Assembly (NCBI GenBank): GCA_030698225.1
Contig: JAUYNR010000053.1
Location: forward strand, 1 to 51,691
Direction: 5' to 3'
Source: Oxalobacteraceae bacterium
GTDB taxonomy: Bacteria > Pseudomonadota > Gammaproteobacteria > Burkholderiales > Burkholderiaceae_D
DNA: 51,691 nt
The position numbers were made by a program, and so were the translations under genes. The notes beneath the pieces were generated by a model that did not search any database, was not told where the DNA came from, and saw nothing but the letters and a program-made list of their open reading frames with translations. Below, one piece after another: positions 1 to 8,417 of this stretch (within the stretch, counting starts at the first letter, position 1; every line of letters starts with the position of its first letter).

Positions 1-43
1 GTGGCACAATTCAACGTCGCCCCTATATAAATCAATAACTTAC

Positions 44-240
44 GCGCTCAACTGTCGAACTCTGGTGAACATGCCGTTACTTTAAATACACGGTAACAGG
101 ATGTCAATAAATAACATTTTTTAAGAAACGTGCCATTACACAAATTTTCAGAAATTGACTGAAAAATTACCGTAAGTGTTTGATTCTTATGGAGCGCTCA
201 ACAGCAAAAACGCGGAAATTGGGCGCGAACTGTCGAACTC
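44..240. repeat. Short direct repeat at the edge of a decayed IS
   Basis: The 13-mer AACTGTCGAACTC occurs at 50-62 and again at 228-240. GCGCTCAAC occurs just before each copy (44-52 and 194-202), and about 25 extra bases split the second copy. The repeat abuts the point where the transposase homology on the minus strand stops. It may mark an old IS end or a deletion junction. No gene is seen in 1-239. Confidence 0.4.
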
Positions 241-737
241 GGGTGCCCAGGGCTTGCTGCACGCTGTCCAGCAAGGATTGCTTCATCCATTGCTCTGCTA
301 GACGAAGTTGCTCTTGTGGAGTTTTTGCTGGCTGTCGCTGTGGGCGACCTTGGGCGCCGGGGCAATCTGTGCCAACCGCGGCGGCGCAAGCTTTCATCGC
401 AAATGACGCTGTTCATCCCCAATATCTGCGGAGCGACTGCGTCTCCTCTTAAGCTTGCAACATGCGCGTAACGGCGGTGCCCGTCAAGAATCGATAGCAA
501 CCAGGTTCCCAGGACATTGCTCACTTTGGGCGCGTTGGGACTGCTGTAATGCAAAGGGCATTACTGCACCCAGCGTTCAAACGATCCTGCCATTTCAAGA
601 AACTCTAAAAAAAGCCAACTGTCCCATCGCTGTCGCATTCTCGCGCGTGTCCCAGCGCACTTGGATGCGGCCGCCGGTTTGACAACGCTTATCGGAATAG
701 CGCCATTTGCCGGATTATCCAGCACTTGTTTGGCCAC
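240..737 (-). pseudogene. Truncated, frameshifted DDE transposase (N-terminal part)
   Basis: Reading leftward from a GTG at 737, with an AGGAGG Shine-Dalgarno at 746-751, the frames together give the start of a known transposase type: TRENATAMGQLAFF, then EFLEMAGSFERWVQ, CPLHYSSPNAPK, LGTWLLSILDGHRRYAH and LGMNSVICDESLRR. The reading frame shifts after the first codons, at a poly-T run near 615 and after DESLRR. An in-frame TAA replaces a codon before CPLHY. The rest of the protein, including most of the DDE domain, is missing after about 240. I recognise the family by these motifs but do not assign an IS family. The product is non-functional. Confidence 0.75.
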
Positions 738-1443
738 GACAGCGACCTCCTTGCGCTAGTTTTTGGCTCATCCATTTGGTGAAACCCTCAATCCGCTGAA
801 AACCAGCATGGGTGCTCATTTTGCAGCAAATTGCATGTGTTCAACTGAGGAAAGTAGGATTATTGATGTAGTGCATTATCTGTCACTATTACTGCGTCGT
901 CGCAAAAACCATCCCGCATCCACAGCTGAATTCTCAATCAAATTAGAAAATGTCTTTTAGTGTCAATAAGATCGCTTCCATCTGCTCTGTTTTAACGAAA
1001 GTATGAAGATTGCCGATCAATTCGAAGTATCGCTTTAGTTTAAGCAAATTTGTTGTCGGCGCCAATATCACGAAATGTAATGCATGATCGCGCATCAATT
1101 CTTAGATCGTATAAATTCAAAATAAAACCTCACTTTACTGAATATTAAAATTGGCGGCCACCCTTACTCCGATATAAAATCCTTTTGAGTGGATTGAAAA
1201 CCAGTTTTAAGAGTAATGTGGGTAAATATATATATATATATCATTATTTACGGTGAAAATCAGCAATTCACATCTATCAATCTTATGTACAGTCAAAATT
1301 TTCAACCGATAGCGCGATAATATTAATTATTATTATTCTACAAATTGGCCTGATTATATCATTATAACCACAACTAATCAGTATAGTTAAAATAATGCAA
1401 TTGAGATACAAATTACAATTTATAGAAATTTTGATACCACTAC
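738..1443. other. AT-rich stretch without a recognisable gene
   Basis: I see no convincing gene. The stretch is strongly A/T-rich and holds a short TA microsatellite at about 1219-1232. A 65-codon open frame at 763-960 has no recognisable motif or good ribosome site. Confidence 0.5.
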
Positions 1444-2235
1444 TTAATTCCCTTCAGTATCCCACTCCTCGTCATTCCACTCATCTTCATCATCATCGCT
1501 CCTTGACACAACATCTTGAGTTCCTAAGTTATCCGCCAAGTCAGCCAATACTGTACGCCTAATATATAGCGCACTATTTTTATATCTGCATATTGGTTCG
1601 TCTAAATCAATTTCAGATGCAATTGATTTAGTATGCTGTTGATTCAGGAGATCATGTTGTTTATCTGATCTATTAAACTTTGGTTTCCGAGATGCTTCCC
1701 GATAAAGACAGACTGCCCAATCGGTGAAAGGAAAAACTTCTATCCCATCTTTTCTTTTAACTCTTAATGCATAATAGCGCCCAGTTTGTGAATGAACTGA
1801 ATATTGGTCATTACTTTGCTTTAATTCAAATCCTGCTTTTTTTGCAAATGCCCTTGCTTGTGCTAAAGAAATATTTCTTACCGATTTAGCAGAATAGATT
1901 GTAAGCGTAATTCTTATCGCATTTTTTATAACTACAGGTATCCATAAGGTTCGCGGTTTTCCCCTTCCTACATATCCCGCATTAGTTATTGCACGTTCTA
2001 GATTACTAATTTCTATCTGTACTTCTTCACACCACTTCCCAGATCGCGCAAAGTACAGTTTTTTTATTGGACTACGCGCTGAATCACCCTTAACGCTGTA
2101 CTTTCCAAAAATATTTTCTTGAACACTCTTCTCCCAACGTTTACGAGCATTTAGGACTTTGCCGCGCAGCGAAATTAATTTTCGCTGCGCTTTCACTTTG
2201 GCTGCAAATTCCTCATCAATTTCAGCGTTTTTCAT
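1444..2235 (-). CDS. Hypothetical protein with acidic C-terminal tail
   Basis: An open frame of 263 codons that I do not recognise. The N-terminal third is lysine/arginine-rich (KVKAQRKLISLRGKVLNARKR) and predicted helical. The centre contains a basic segment (RGKPRTLWIPVVIKNAIRITLTIY). The last 20 residues are almost all Asp, Glu, Trp and Asn. There is no signal peptide or membrane segment. Base composition is much more A/T-rich than the hydrogenase genes and resembles the neighbouring AlpA and Rep genes, which suggests one transferred element. It is divergent from alpA across about 215 bp. The basic body with an acidic tail would fit a nucleic-acid-binding protein, but that is only an inference. 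Confidence 0.6.
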   Translation of the reverse strand: MKNAEIDEEFAAKVKAQRKLISLRGKVLNARKRWEKSVQENIFGKYSVKGDSARSPIKKLYFARSGKWCEEVQIEISNLERAITNAGYVGRGKPRTLWIPVVIKNAIRITLTIYSAKSVRNISLAQARAFAKKAGFELKQSNDQYSVHSQTGRYYALRVKRKDGIEVFPFTDWAVCLYREASRKPKFNRSDKQHDLLNQQHTKSIASEIDLDEPICRYKNSALYIRRTVLADLADNLGTQDVVSRSDDDEDEWNDEEWDTEGN

Positions 2236-2367
2236 TTAATTTTTTACATTCTATTAATAATTATTAATGATGTAATTCAATGAGTTAAGAAATATTTAAA
2301 ATTAATTTATCTCACAAATAGTATCGCATTTTACAAAACTGTGAATACCAAGCGCAACAAGCGAACA

Positions 2368-2382
2368 ACGTCAATTTGACGT
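2368..2382. repeat. 15-bp palindrome ACGTCAATTTGACGT
   Basis: A perfect 7+1+7 palindrome 70 bp upstream of the AlpA-like start. The core GTCAATTTG recurs three more times before the replication gene (2688-2702, 2724-2738, 2805-2813). It is probably a protein-binding site used by the AlpA-like regulator or the replication initiator. Confidence 0.55.
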
Positions 2383-2451
2383 GCAGCGCAGTTGCAAGAG
2401 CGAGATGTGTATGACACGTCTCATCTGCAATTTAAATGTATGAGGCTTGGT

Positions 2452-2634
2452 ATGAAAATCATTATCCGTCCAAAAAAATTATTTGAAAAAATTGGGTTGT
2501 CTCGGACAACTGTTTGGCGATTGGAGAAGGAAGCAAAATTTCCGAAACACATTAAGTTATCGAGCCAAGCGATTGGCTGGGATGAGGCAGAAATCGACGC
2601 ATGGTTACTGAATCGCGCCTTATTGACAAATTAA
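2452..2634 (+). CDS. AlpA-family helix-turn-helix regulator
   Basis: A small DNA-binding protein of 60 residues. It has the AlpA/excisionase layout: an N-terminal winged helix-turn-helix (LFEKIGLSRTTVWRLEKEAKFP), then a short strand (IKLSSQAIGWDEAEIDAWL) in which the W-x-E-x-E-I-D-x-W pattern is typical. Members control excision or replication genes in prophages and integrative elements. I start it at ATG 2452 because a GAGG lies 7 bases upstream at 2442-2445 and the domain begins there; the frame is open further upstream. Iterated GTCAATTTG sites flank it, and the phage-type replication gene follows. Confidence 0.75.
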   Translation: MKIIIRPKKLFEKIGLSRTTVWRLEKEAKFPKHIKLSSQAIGWDEAEIDAWLLNRALLTN

Positions 2635-2687
2635 CCAATACCAATTGTCAATATCGGTCTAGCTCAGCAAAGGCTATCAATTCGCTA

Positions 2688-2738
2688 CAACGTCAATTTG
2701 TCACTAGGTATCCAAAAATATACGACAAATTGACGTTG
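2688..2738. repeat. 15-bp inverted repeat (CAACGTCAATTTGTC), 21-bp spacer
   Basis: CAACGTCAATTTGTC at 2688-2702 and its exact reverse complement at 2724-2738 can form a hairpin or bind a dimer. A further half-site, CAAATTGAC, lies at 2805-2813, 33 bp before the replication gene. The core is shared with the palindrome at 2368-2382. This is a candidate operator or replication origin (nick-site hairpin) for the adjacent initiator. Confidence 0.6.
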
Positions 2739-2845
2739 AAAAGTAACTGAATGACGTATTTAACCACTAGCCAAGCATTCCATGTAACACATGATGCCCT
2801 ATATCAAATTGACATCATTACAACTAACACTATTGCGGAACGAAC

Positions 2846-4018
2846 ATGAAAACAGATTACACAGTTAATATCGATACAGTTGAGTATAGCGTGGAAGGAA
2901 TGGATTTCCATATCCCTGGAACGAAGACCGCTCATTTAACCAACGATGACGGTGAAATACTTGATAGTTATCAAAATAGAATATCGATACCAGGGAGATT
3001 TGAAAGCCACAGCTTACAAGTACGAACCATACATTTTGGAAAACAACTCACGGTTGAGGGATCACCATTCGCCTTTTTATATGGCCAAAATATCTTTACT
3101 TCATCAAATCTGTCAAAGGGCTGTATTAAGACCTTGAAGCATGTTTGCAATAAATTTTGATTTAAACCGTTAATAGAATTGCGAAAACGGTGGATGAAGG
3201 GGGACATCGATCTTAAGCGGGTGGACATTGCCGTGAATTTCCAGATGAAATCAGAAGCAGACGTAGTGTCGGTCGCTAAACAAATTCGACGCCAACTGGA
3301 AGAACAGGGAGGAACGACGCGAACCTCAGGGACCACTATCTATTGGGTACCCAGAGACGGCAAAGAATATTCTATTTCATTCTACGCAAAAGGACCACAG
3401 ATGCGTCGATTAAAACGGTTCGATAATCTTCCGGAGCAAGATAAGCTCCTCAAAGAGTGCGAGACTATCCTTCGCGTTGAAATACGATTGCAAGCAAGCG
3501 CTTTGCGTATGCTCGGCCTCAACAAGGTTAGCGCCTGGGATGAGGGCTCAGCACAAAAGGCATTTAAAAAATACATGTCTCGATTAAAGTTATTATCGGT
3601 CACTTCAGGTGTCGTTAATGCTGAGGAGCTTGTGAATTTACCAAGTCGACTACGTCCTGTGCTTGCCTCACATAAAGCAGGCCAAGACTTAGCGATGATT
3701 TATGAAAAAAGAACACTTCAACGGCACATGGCGGATTTTCGTAAGCTTGGTATTGATATGCATTGCCCTAACCAACTAATCGGCACCGCAATTTCTTTGA
3801 GAAGGGTACTGTCGCCAAAGCGGGCAATCAAATCTGCACCACCATGGATGATAGAGACCGGTTTGATCCCACCATCCGTGGAGCGTCATTTACCGAAGAA
3901 ACCCATCACATCAGCTTCGATTAAACATTCTAAGCTTTCACACCAGGTTAAGGCCATCGGAAAACTATCGTCAAATAAAGCGGTTCTGCCTGCTGTAGGT
4001 ATAAAGAGGCGTTTTTAA
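2846..4018 (+). pseudogene. Phage/plasmid replication initiator (gene II/X type), interrupted by TGA
   Basis: One reading frame runs from ATG 2846 to TAA 4018 with a single in-frame TGA at 3158-3160; both halves are in the same phase. The halves join naturally (...KHVCNKF*FKPLIELRKRW...). Recognisable features are VEGSPFAFLYGQNIF, the GDIDLKRVDIAVNF block, ISFYAKGPQM and ILRVEIRLQASALRMLGL. These fit the replication proteins of filamentous phages and related rolling-circle elements. A TTG at 3179 could start a shorter gpX-like product, but it lacks the N-terminal part. The TGA may be TGG mutated, making this a pseudogene. No other inovirus genes (coat, Zot-like ATPase) are visible here. Confidence 0.7.
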
Positions 4019-4092
4019 TTTGATTCCTACCGGTTGGAACTAACCTCCACCCGGTTAACATAAATATGTGCGGCCTACACCACGAGTACCAG

Positions 4093-4133
4093 TGGTGCCG
4101 GCCGTAGGACTCGAACCTACCGCCTGATTACGA
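4093..4133 (-). other. 3' fragment of tRNA-Thr(CGU): candidate attachment site
   Basis: Read on the minus strand, the sequence gives an anticodon loop TTCGTAA (anticodon CGT), the 3' strand of the anticodon stem, a complete T arm (GTAGG-TTCGAGT-CCTAC), the 3' acceptor strand GGCCGGC, and ACCA. The D arm and 5' acceptor strand are missing. Such 3' tRNA fragments are left where tyrosine-recombinase elements integrate. Because this copy lacks its 5' half, the element would extend to the right (from 4134) and the intact tRNA gene should lie beyond the far end, outside this window. No integrase is visible beside it. Confidence 0.7.
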
Positions 4134-4425
4134 AATAGTGAATTGAAACAACATAGAATCACTAGAAATAAAGTAACTCAATAAAATCAATGAGTTGCAT
4201 TATTTTTTACTTCCTGCTTCTTCTTGTTTGCTCTACATTTTTAAATCAAAGTGCGTTGAAATGCGTTACGTTTTTGACGTCACCACTCAAGAGTGATATT
4301 GGGTGATTGCTGGCGTCGATGCGTTTGATCCAGATGCCGGAATTTCGTGACCCAGCCACAAGCTTTGTAAACTGTAATGGGGGACTTGCGCGCGATGAGT
4401 TCAGCCTGACTTGATGTAATAATTT
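4134..4425. other. Noncoding stretch between att fragment and toxin-antitoxin
   Basis: AT-rich, with no credible gene and no integrase remnant I can recognise. It could be the terminal region of an integrated element. Confidence 0.4.
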
Positions 4426-4468
4426 ACACGTAATTATGTGCTACACTTATTTATGTGTATTTTATACT
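4426..4468 (+). promoter_or_regulatory. Operator/promoter of the toxin-antitoxin pair
   Basis: Two adjacent inverted repeats precede the antitoxin: one centred on TAATTA (4427-4440, CAC...GTG) and TACACTTATTTATGTGTA (4442-4459). A TATACT hexamer at 4463-4468 could be a -10 element. Paired palindromes overlapping the promoter are typical of ribbon-helix-helix antitoxin autoregulation. The transcription start is not determinable by eye. Confidence 0.55.
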
Positions 4469-4479
4469 GGGAGACCGTC

Positions 4480-4827
4480 ATGGCAGGAACCGTTAATTTT
4501 ACCGGCGCAGTGGACCGCGAGTTGCTCAAGCGTGCCAAGATCATTGCCGCCAAGTCAGATACCTCGATCAACGCGCTATTTAATGCTGAACTACGTTATC
4601 TGGTGGAAACGTTTGAAGCGGCAGAGGCGTCAGATAATCAGAATTTCAAGACGCTGCTGGATTTCTCACTGGGACGTGTAGAAGATCATGTCGCAATGGC
4701 TGCCTTGGGCATCGACAGTCAGGAAGATTTGTTTTTGTTGATGGCGCAGGCACACCTTCCTATGCCACGCTTGCCGGAATCGACAACGCAAAGCATGGTG
4801 GACAGTCTTCACGCATTAGCGCCGTAA
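4480..4827 (+). CDS. Antitoxin, ribbon-helix-helix-like
   Basis: 115 residues, starting at ATG 4480. The N terminus (GTVNFTGAVDRELLKRAKIIAAKSDTSINALFNAEL) has one strand followed by two helices, as in ribbon-helix-helix antitoxins that bind DNA and neutralise a partner toxin. The C-terminal half is acidic and would contact the toxin. The stop codon lies 12 bp before the likely toxin start. Two palindromes just upstream suggest autoregulation. The assignment rests on fold pattern and context. Confidence 0.65.
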   Translation: MAGTVNFTGAVDRELLKRAKIIAAKSDTSINALFNAELRYLVETFEAAEASDNQNFKTLLDFSLGRVEDHVAMAALGIDSQEDLFLLMAQAHLPMPRLPESTTQSMVDSLHALAP

Positions 4828-4839
4828 GTGGGCCAGCGC

Positions 4840-5370
4840 ATGAAGGCCGACACAACAATCCTCCTATTGCCGGATGCGGGACCACTGATTACGCTGGCTT
4901 ACGCGGACGCGCTTGATGTGCTGTTCAGGCCTGGATGGTCAGTGCAAATCGTGGACATGGTGCTGCATGAGGTCACGCGCAATCAGACACCGACGAGCCA
5001 AGCTATCGCGGCATGGGTCAAGGCGAACAAGTTGCATGTCCTGCCTACCAAAACACTCAAGCACTTCCAACGAGTGCAGGCCACCGGCGTGGCGACTCCG
5101 AGAAAGTCGAACCTCGGTGAACTCGCCATACAAGAGGCGATGAACGATTTCGCGCTGATCGACCCGCCGCCCACCGGTGTATTTCTGTTTGAAGATCACA
5201 GGATCGCCCGTACCAGTTTTTTGTTGCCAGATAATTGCCGCAAAGTGAGTACCCGGGCTTTTCTGCTGTTTCTGGAACAAAAGGGTTGGCTTGAGTCGGC
5301 GGCAGAAGTCGAGCGCAAAGCCATTCTCAACGGACGTAACTTTTCTCAGTTGCGTTTTCCGCCATCCTGA
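4840..5370 (+). CDS. PIN-like domain toxin
   Basis: 176 residues. The PIN-like pattern is visible: an N-terminal strand ending in Asp (LLPDAGPLITLAY), a mid acidic residue (VLHEVTRN), a conserved NLGELAIQEAM, and the C-terminal FLFEDHRIARTSF. Such proteins are Mg2+-dependent RNases acting as toxins. I start it at ATG 4840, which has AAGTGGG upstream; a GTG at 4828, directly after the antitoxin stop, is the alternative. The IS3 element begins 21 bp after its stop, so the pair was left intact by that insertion. Confidence 0.65.
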   Translation: MKADTTILLLPDAGPLITLAYADALDVLFRPGWSVQIVDMVLHEVTRNQTPTSQAIAAWVKANKLHVLPTKTLKHFQRVQATGVATPRKSNLGELAIQEAMNDFALIDPPPTGVFLFEDHRIARTSFLLPDNCRKVSTRAFLLFLEQKGWLESAAEVERKAILNGRNFSQLRFPPS

Positions 5371-5444
5371 CCGGATGTGACTTCACGGCATGAAGTTGAC
5401 CCGGTTTCGTGGACACCTATCCTGTAGAGAAGGAGGTGTTCATC

Positions 5445-5759
5445 ATGCAACGACACAGAGATGCTTATCCGCCGGATTTCCGTTGGAAAATAGTTGAATT
5501 GGTTCAAGCCGGGCGCACGCCGGAAGAACTGTCCAAGGAATTTGAGCCCACAGTGCAGACGATACGCAAGTGGGTGGAGCAAGCCGAGCGCGATGCGGGC
5601 AAACGTCACGATGGGCTCACCAGCGCCGAGCGCCAGGAACTCACCCGTCTGAAGCGGGAGAACCGGCAATTGAAACTGGAGCGGGACATCCTCTCAAAAG
5701 CCGCGGCCTGGTTTGCTCGGGAGACCGAGACGCTGCCCAAACGGGATACGCATTCGTGA
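5445..5759 (+). CDS. IS3-family OrfA (transposase DNA-binding subunit)
   Basis: 104 residues. A helix-turn-helix (FRWKIVELVQAGRTPEELSKEF...TVQTIRKWV) recognises the IS ends. It is followed by a leucine-zipper-like coiled coil (LTRLKRENRQLKLERDILSKAA) typical of IS3 OrfA. Start ATG 5445 has a strong AAGGAGG at 5430-5436. The stop TGA overlaps the GTG start of orfB, as expected for coupled or frameshifted OrfAB. Confidence 0.9.
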   Translation: MQRHRDAYPPDFRWKIVELVQAGRTPEELSKEFEPTVQTIRKWVEQAERDAGKRHDGLTSAERQELTRLKRENRQLKLERDILSKAAAWFARETETLPKRDTHS

Positions 5760-6634
5760 AAACGAATCAGGCCATCTATCCGGTGCATACCATGTGCCGT
5801 CTGCTGGAGGTCTCCGCCAGCGGATTTTACGCATGGGTGGAACGTCCGCCTTCGGAGCGCAGCCAAGCCGACTTGCAGCTATTGGCGCGCATCCGGCAAA
5901 TTCATGCCACCTCCAAAGGCACGTATGGCAGTCCGCGCATTCACGCCGCGCTGGCCGCGGAGGGCATTCACGTGAGCGCCAAACGGGTTGCGCGCCTGCT
6001 GCAGGAAGCCGGCCTGCGCGGCGCGAGCCGACGGCGCTGGATTTGCACCACGCAACGCAATCCACGCGCGCGGCCCGCGCCTGATCTGGTACAGCGACAA
6101 TTCCATGCCGACCAGCCCAATCGGCTATGGGTTGCGGATGCGACTTACATTCCAACTTTGGCCGGCTTTCTGTACTTGGCAGTCGTGCTCGACGTGTTTA
6201 GCCGCCGTATCGTCGGTTGGGCCATGCGCTGCCATCTGGCCACGGAGTTGATGCTTGCTGCACTCGACATGGCGCTCCTGCAGCGCCGACCACAGGGCGT
6301 TATCCACCACTCTGACCAAGGCAGCCAGTACACGTCACTGGCCTTCGGCCGTCGCTGCCGCGACATGGGTGTGCGTCCATCGATGGGATCGGTCGGAGAT
6401 TGTTTCGACAACGCCATGTGCGAAAGCTTTTTCGCAACCTTGGAATGCGAACTCCTGGCGCGACATCGCTTTCAAACACGTGAGGAGGCAGAGCGCGCGG
6501 TATTTGAATTTATCGAGGGCTGGTATAACACCCAGAGGCTGCATTCTGGCATCGGCTATTTGTCACCGATCGACTATGAACGGAAACATCTTTCCAAGAA
6601 ACACGAATTATCCACCGCGCCGCCTCCAGCCTGA
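5756..6634 (+). CDS. IS3-family OrfB (DDE transposase)
   Basis: 292 residues from GTG 5756 (GTGA overlap with orfA). It has an N-terminal HTH_21 segment (YGSPRIHAAL) and an rve integrase core with the catalytic pattern: WVADATYI (first Asp), HHSDQGSQYTS (second Asp) and the DNAMCESFFATLECE region (Glu). The C terminus RLHSGIGYLSPIDYE is diagnostic for IS3. The frame can be read upstream into orfA, consistent with a programmed frameshift that would make the full OrfAB fusion. Confidence 0.9.
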   Translation: MKTNQAIYPVHTMCRLLEVSASGFYAWVERPPSERSQADLQLLARIRQIHATSKGTYGSPRIHAALAAEGIHVSAKRVARLLQEAGLRGASRRRWICTTQRNPRARPAPDLVQRQFHADQPNRLWVADATYIPTLAGFLYLAVVLDVFSRRIVGWAMRCHLATELMLAALDMALLQRRPQGVIHHSDQGSQYTSLAFGRRCRDMGVRPSMGSVGDCFDNAMCESFFATLECELLARHRFQTREEAERAVFEFIEGWYNTQRLHSGIGYLSPIDYERKHLSKKHELSTAPPPA

Positions 6635-7016
6635 GAAGGGGCTGGCGCCGGCACCGTGGATAATTCTACGTCTGGATAATTTGGAGATTGGAATTTGACT
6701 GCTCAACTGTCCACGGAAACGGTGAACCTCAGCAAATGTGGTCATAAGAGAGCCTAAGTTTCGGTAATCGACTGGGTAGGCCACCGTTATACCTAAGCGC
6801 TGGGTAGTAGAGCGCTCTTTTGCCTGGCTGGAAAAATGTAGGCAACTATGGAAAAACTGCGAGAGAAAGCTTAATACCAGTCTTCAGTTTGTATCTTTAG
6901 CTTTCCTCACTTTATTGCTGAAAAGATCTTGAACAGGTTCTGAAAGGCTATAGAGAGTGTTAGGATATTTTTGACTAAAATCGCAAGATAGTTCGATTTA
7001 TTCCATTACCGTTGAT

Positions 7017-8396
7017 TCATGTTGGCGTCATCAGCGGGAGTTCAATCACGAACTCCGCGCCACCCTCCGCATGGTTACGCGCGTATAGCTTGCCCGAGTG
7101 TTGTTCGATGATGCCGTAGCTGATGGAAAGCCCTAGTCCAGTTCCTTTACCAACCGGTTTCGTAGTGAAAAACGGATCGAATATGTGTGATAGATTATTT
7201 GGCGAAATACCAGTGCCATTATCACGCAGGAATAGGGACACGACGTGGCCATCAGTCTGCGCCGTAATCCATAGTTGGGGCGTGGCAATGCTGACAGCCG
7301 AGGCCGCATCGTAGGCATTTTCAATCAGGTTCATCAACACTTGCAACAACTTCCCTGCGTTACCCATCACGTTCAATGCCGCACCTGGCGTCCAATGCAC
7401 TGTAAATGTGGGTGCCGCGCCCTTGCTGACCCAATGAATGGCCCGTTCAATGACGCCGTTGAGATCGACCCTAATCCGTTCTTCACGATCAACGGCGGAA
7501 AAGCGTTTTAGCCCATTGACGATGTCGGTGGTACGTTGGGCGCCTTCAAGCGTGCCCTCGATAAGAGATGGTAAATCGTGCAGGATATGATCGATGCGCA
7601 GCTTCTCACGCAAGGCAGCTGATGCCTCTTTCGACGCACTCTCATGTAGCACCCCTACGTACGACGCCAGACGTTCGCTGTACCGTTTGAGCGCATGGAC
7701 GTTACCAAGTACGAAACTGATGGGATTGTTTAATTCGTGCGCGACGCCAGCGACCAGACGGCCGAGGGATGCCATTTTTTCCGAATGGAGCAGTTGCTGT
7801 TGGGTACGCTTGAGTGCCTCGTGGGTTTCACTCAGTTCCCGATAAGCACGCTTCAGCTCGCCCATCGGGCGTCCCACAAACACATAACCTGCACGTTTTC
7901 CTGTGCCATCCAGTCGCTGCGTACAGTTCACATCGACCGGTACAGCTCTGTGCATCGGATGGATCAAGTTGAGTTCAACCACCTCACTGGCACCCTGCGG
8001 TGTAGTTTTCTCGATGACCCGTCGAAGGCGGTCAATACTGGCAGAATCGGCCAGCAACTTATAGATCGACATGCCACGCAGCGCGTCTTCATCCAAACCG
8101 ACAAGTTCACGCAGGGCGGTATTGGTTTCTTCAATGTTGCCAACCCGATTGCACGCGACCAGCACATCCGACATGGCCGACAGCACGCTAAAGATGAACT
8201 GCTGCGAACTTTCAAGTTGCTCGTTTTTTTTCTCCAGTACGATCTCGTCACTCACCAATTGAGAATAGACCTCATCCATTTTCTGGATCACATCCATCCA
8301 CATAGCCTCGTCGATGCCTTCCACCTGCAGCAGGCTAGGCAGTGCAATTGGGCTGTCGGGTGCAGATTCTGCGGAAATGGATTTGCGGCGAGGCAT
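7017..8396 (-). CDS. hoxJ: HoxJ/HupT sensor histidine kinase for H2 signalling
   Basis: 459 residues, no membrane segments, so a cytosolic kinase. Order: a HupT/HoxJ-type N-terminal region (about 25-60), a PAS domain (about 66-175), a coiled linker, HisKA with phospho-acceptor H220 in VAHELNNP, and the HATPase with N box (NLIENAYDA, about 357), DNGTGI (392-397) and GKGTGLGL (417-424). In Cupriavidus and Rhodobacter this kinase is controlled by the regulatory hydrogenase HoxBC and acts on HoxA. It is the last gene of the long minus-strand cluster, 21 bp after nikR. Whether the kinase is active here is not visible; in Cupriavidus H16 it carries a mutation. Confidence 0.93.
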   Translation of the reverse strand: MPRRKSISAESAPDSPIALPSLLQVEGIDEAMWMDVIQKMDEVYSQLVSDEIVLEKKNEQLESSQQFIFSVLSAMSDVLVACNRVGNIEETNTALRELVGLDEDALRGMSIYKLLADSASIDRLRRVIEKTTPQGASEVVELNLIHPMHRAVPVDVNCTQRLDGTGKRAGYVFVGRPMGELKRAYRELSETHEALKRTQQQLLHSEKMASLGRLVAGVAHELNNPISFVLGNVHALKRYSERLASYVGVLHESASKEASAALREKLRIDHILHDLPSLIEGTLEGAQRTTDIVNGLKRFSAVDREERIRVDLNGVIERAIHWVSKGAAPTFTVHWTPGAALNVMGNAGKLLQVLMNLIENAYDAASAVSIATPQLWITAQTDGHVVSLFLRDNGTGISPNNLSHIFDPFFTTKPVGKGTGLGLSISYGIIEQHSGKLYARNHAEGGAEFVIELPLMTPT

Positions 8397-8417
8397 ACTA
8401 ATTTCGAAAAGGTAATT

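Larger units (their letters stand above)
5391..6731 (+). mobile_element. Intact IS3-family insertion sequence, 1341 bp
   Basis: The ends are imperfect inverted repeats: TGAAGTTGACCCGGTTTCGT... on the left (5391) and, read inward from the right end (6731), TGAGGTTCACCGTTTCCGT...; both are followed by GGACA. GCA flanks both sides (5388-5390 and 6732-6734), matching the 3-bp target duplication usual for IS3. Inside are the two overlapping frames orfA and orfB. Both look intact, so the element may be active. Confidence 0.85.

Noticed and set aside
763..960. 65-codon open frame as a gene
   Set aside because: No recognisable motif, no Shine-Dalgarno, and located in mobile debris.
1219..1232. TA microsatellite as a regulatory element
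   Set aside because: Short simple repeat in AT-rich DNA with no gene nearby.
4093..4133. Functional tRNA-Thr gene
   Set aside because: D arm and 5' acceptor strand are absent, so it cannot fold.
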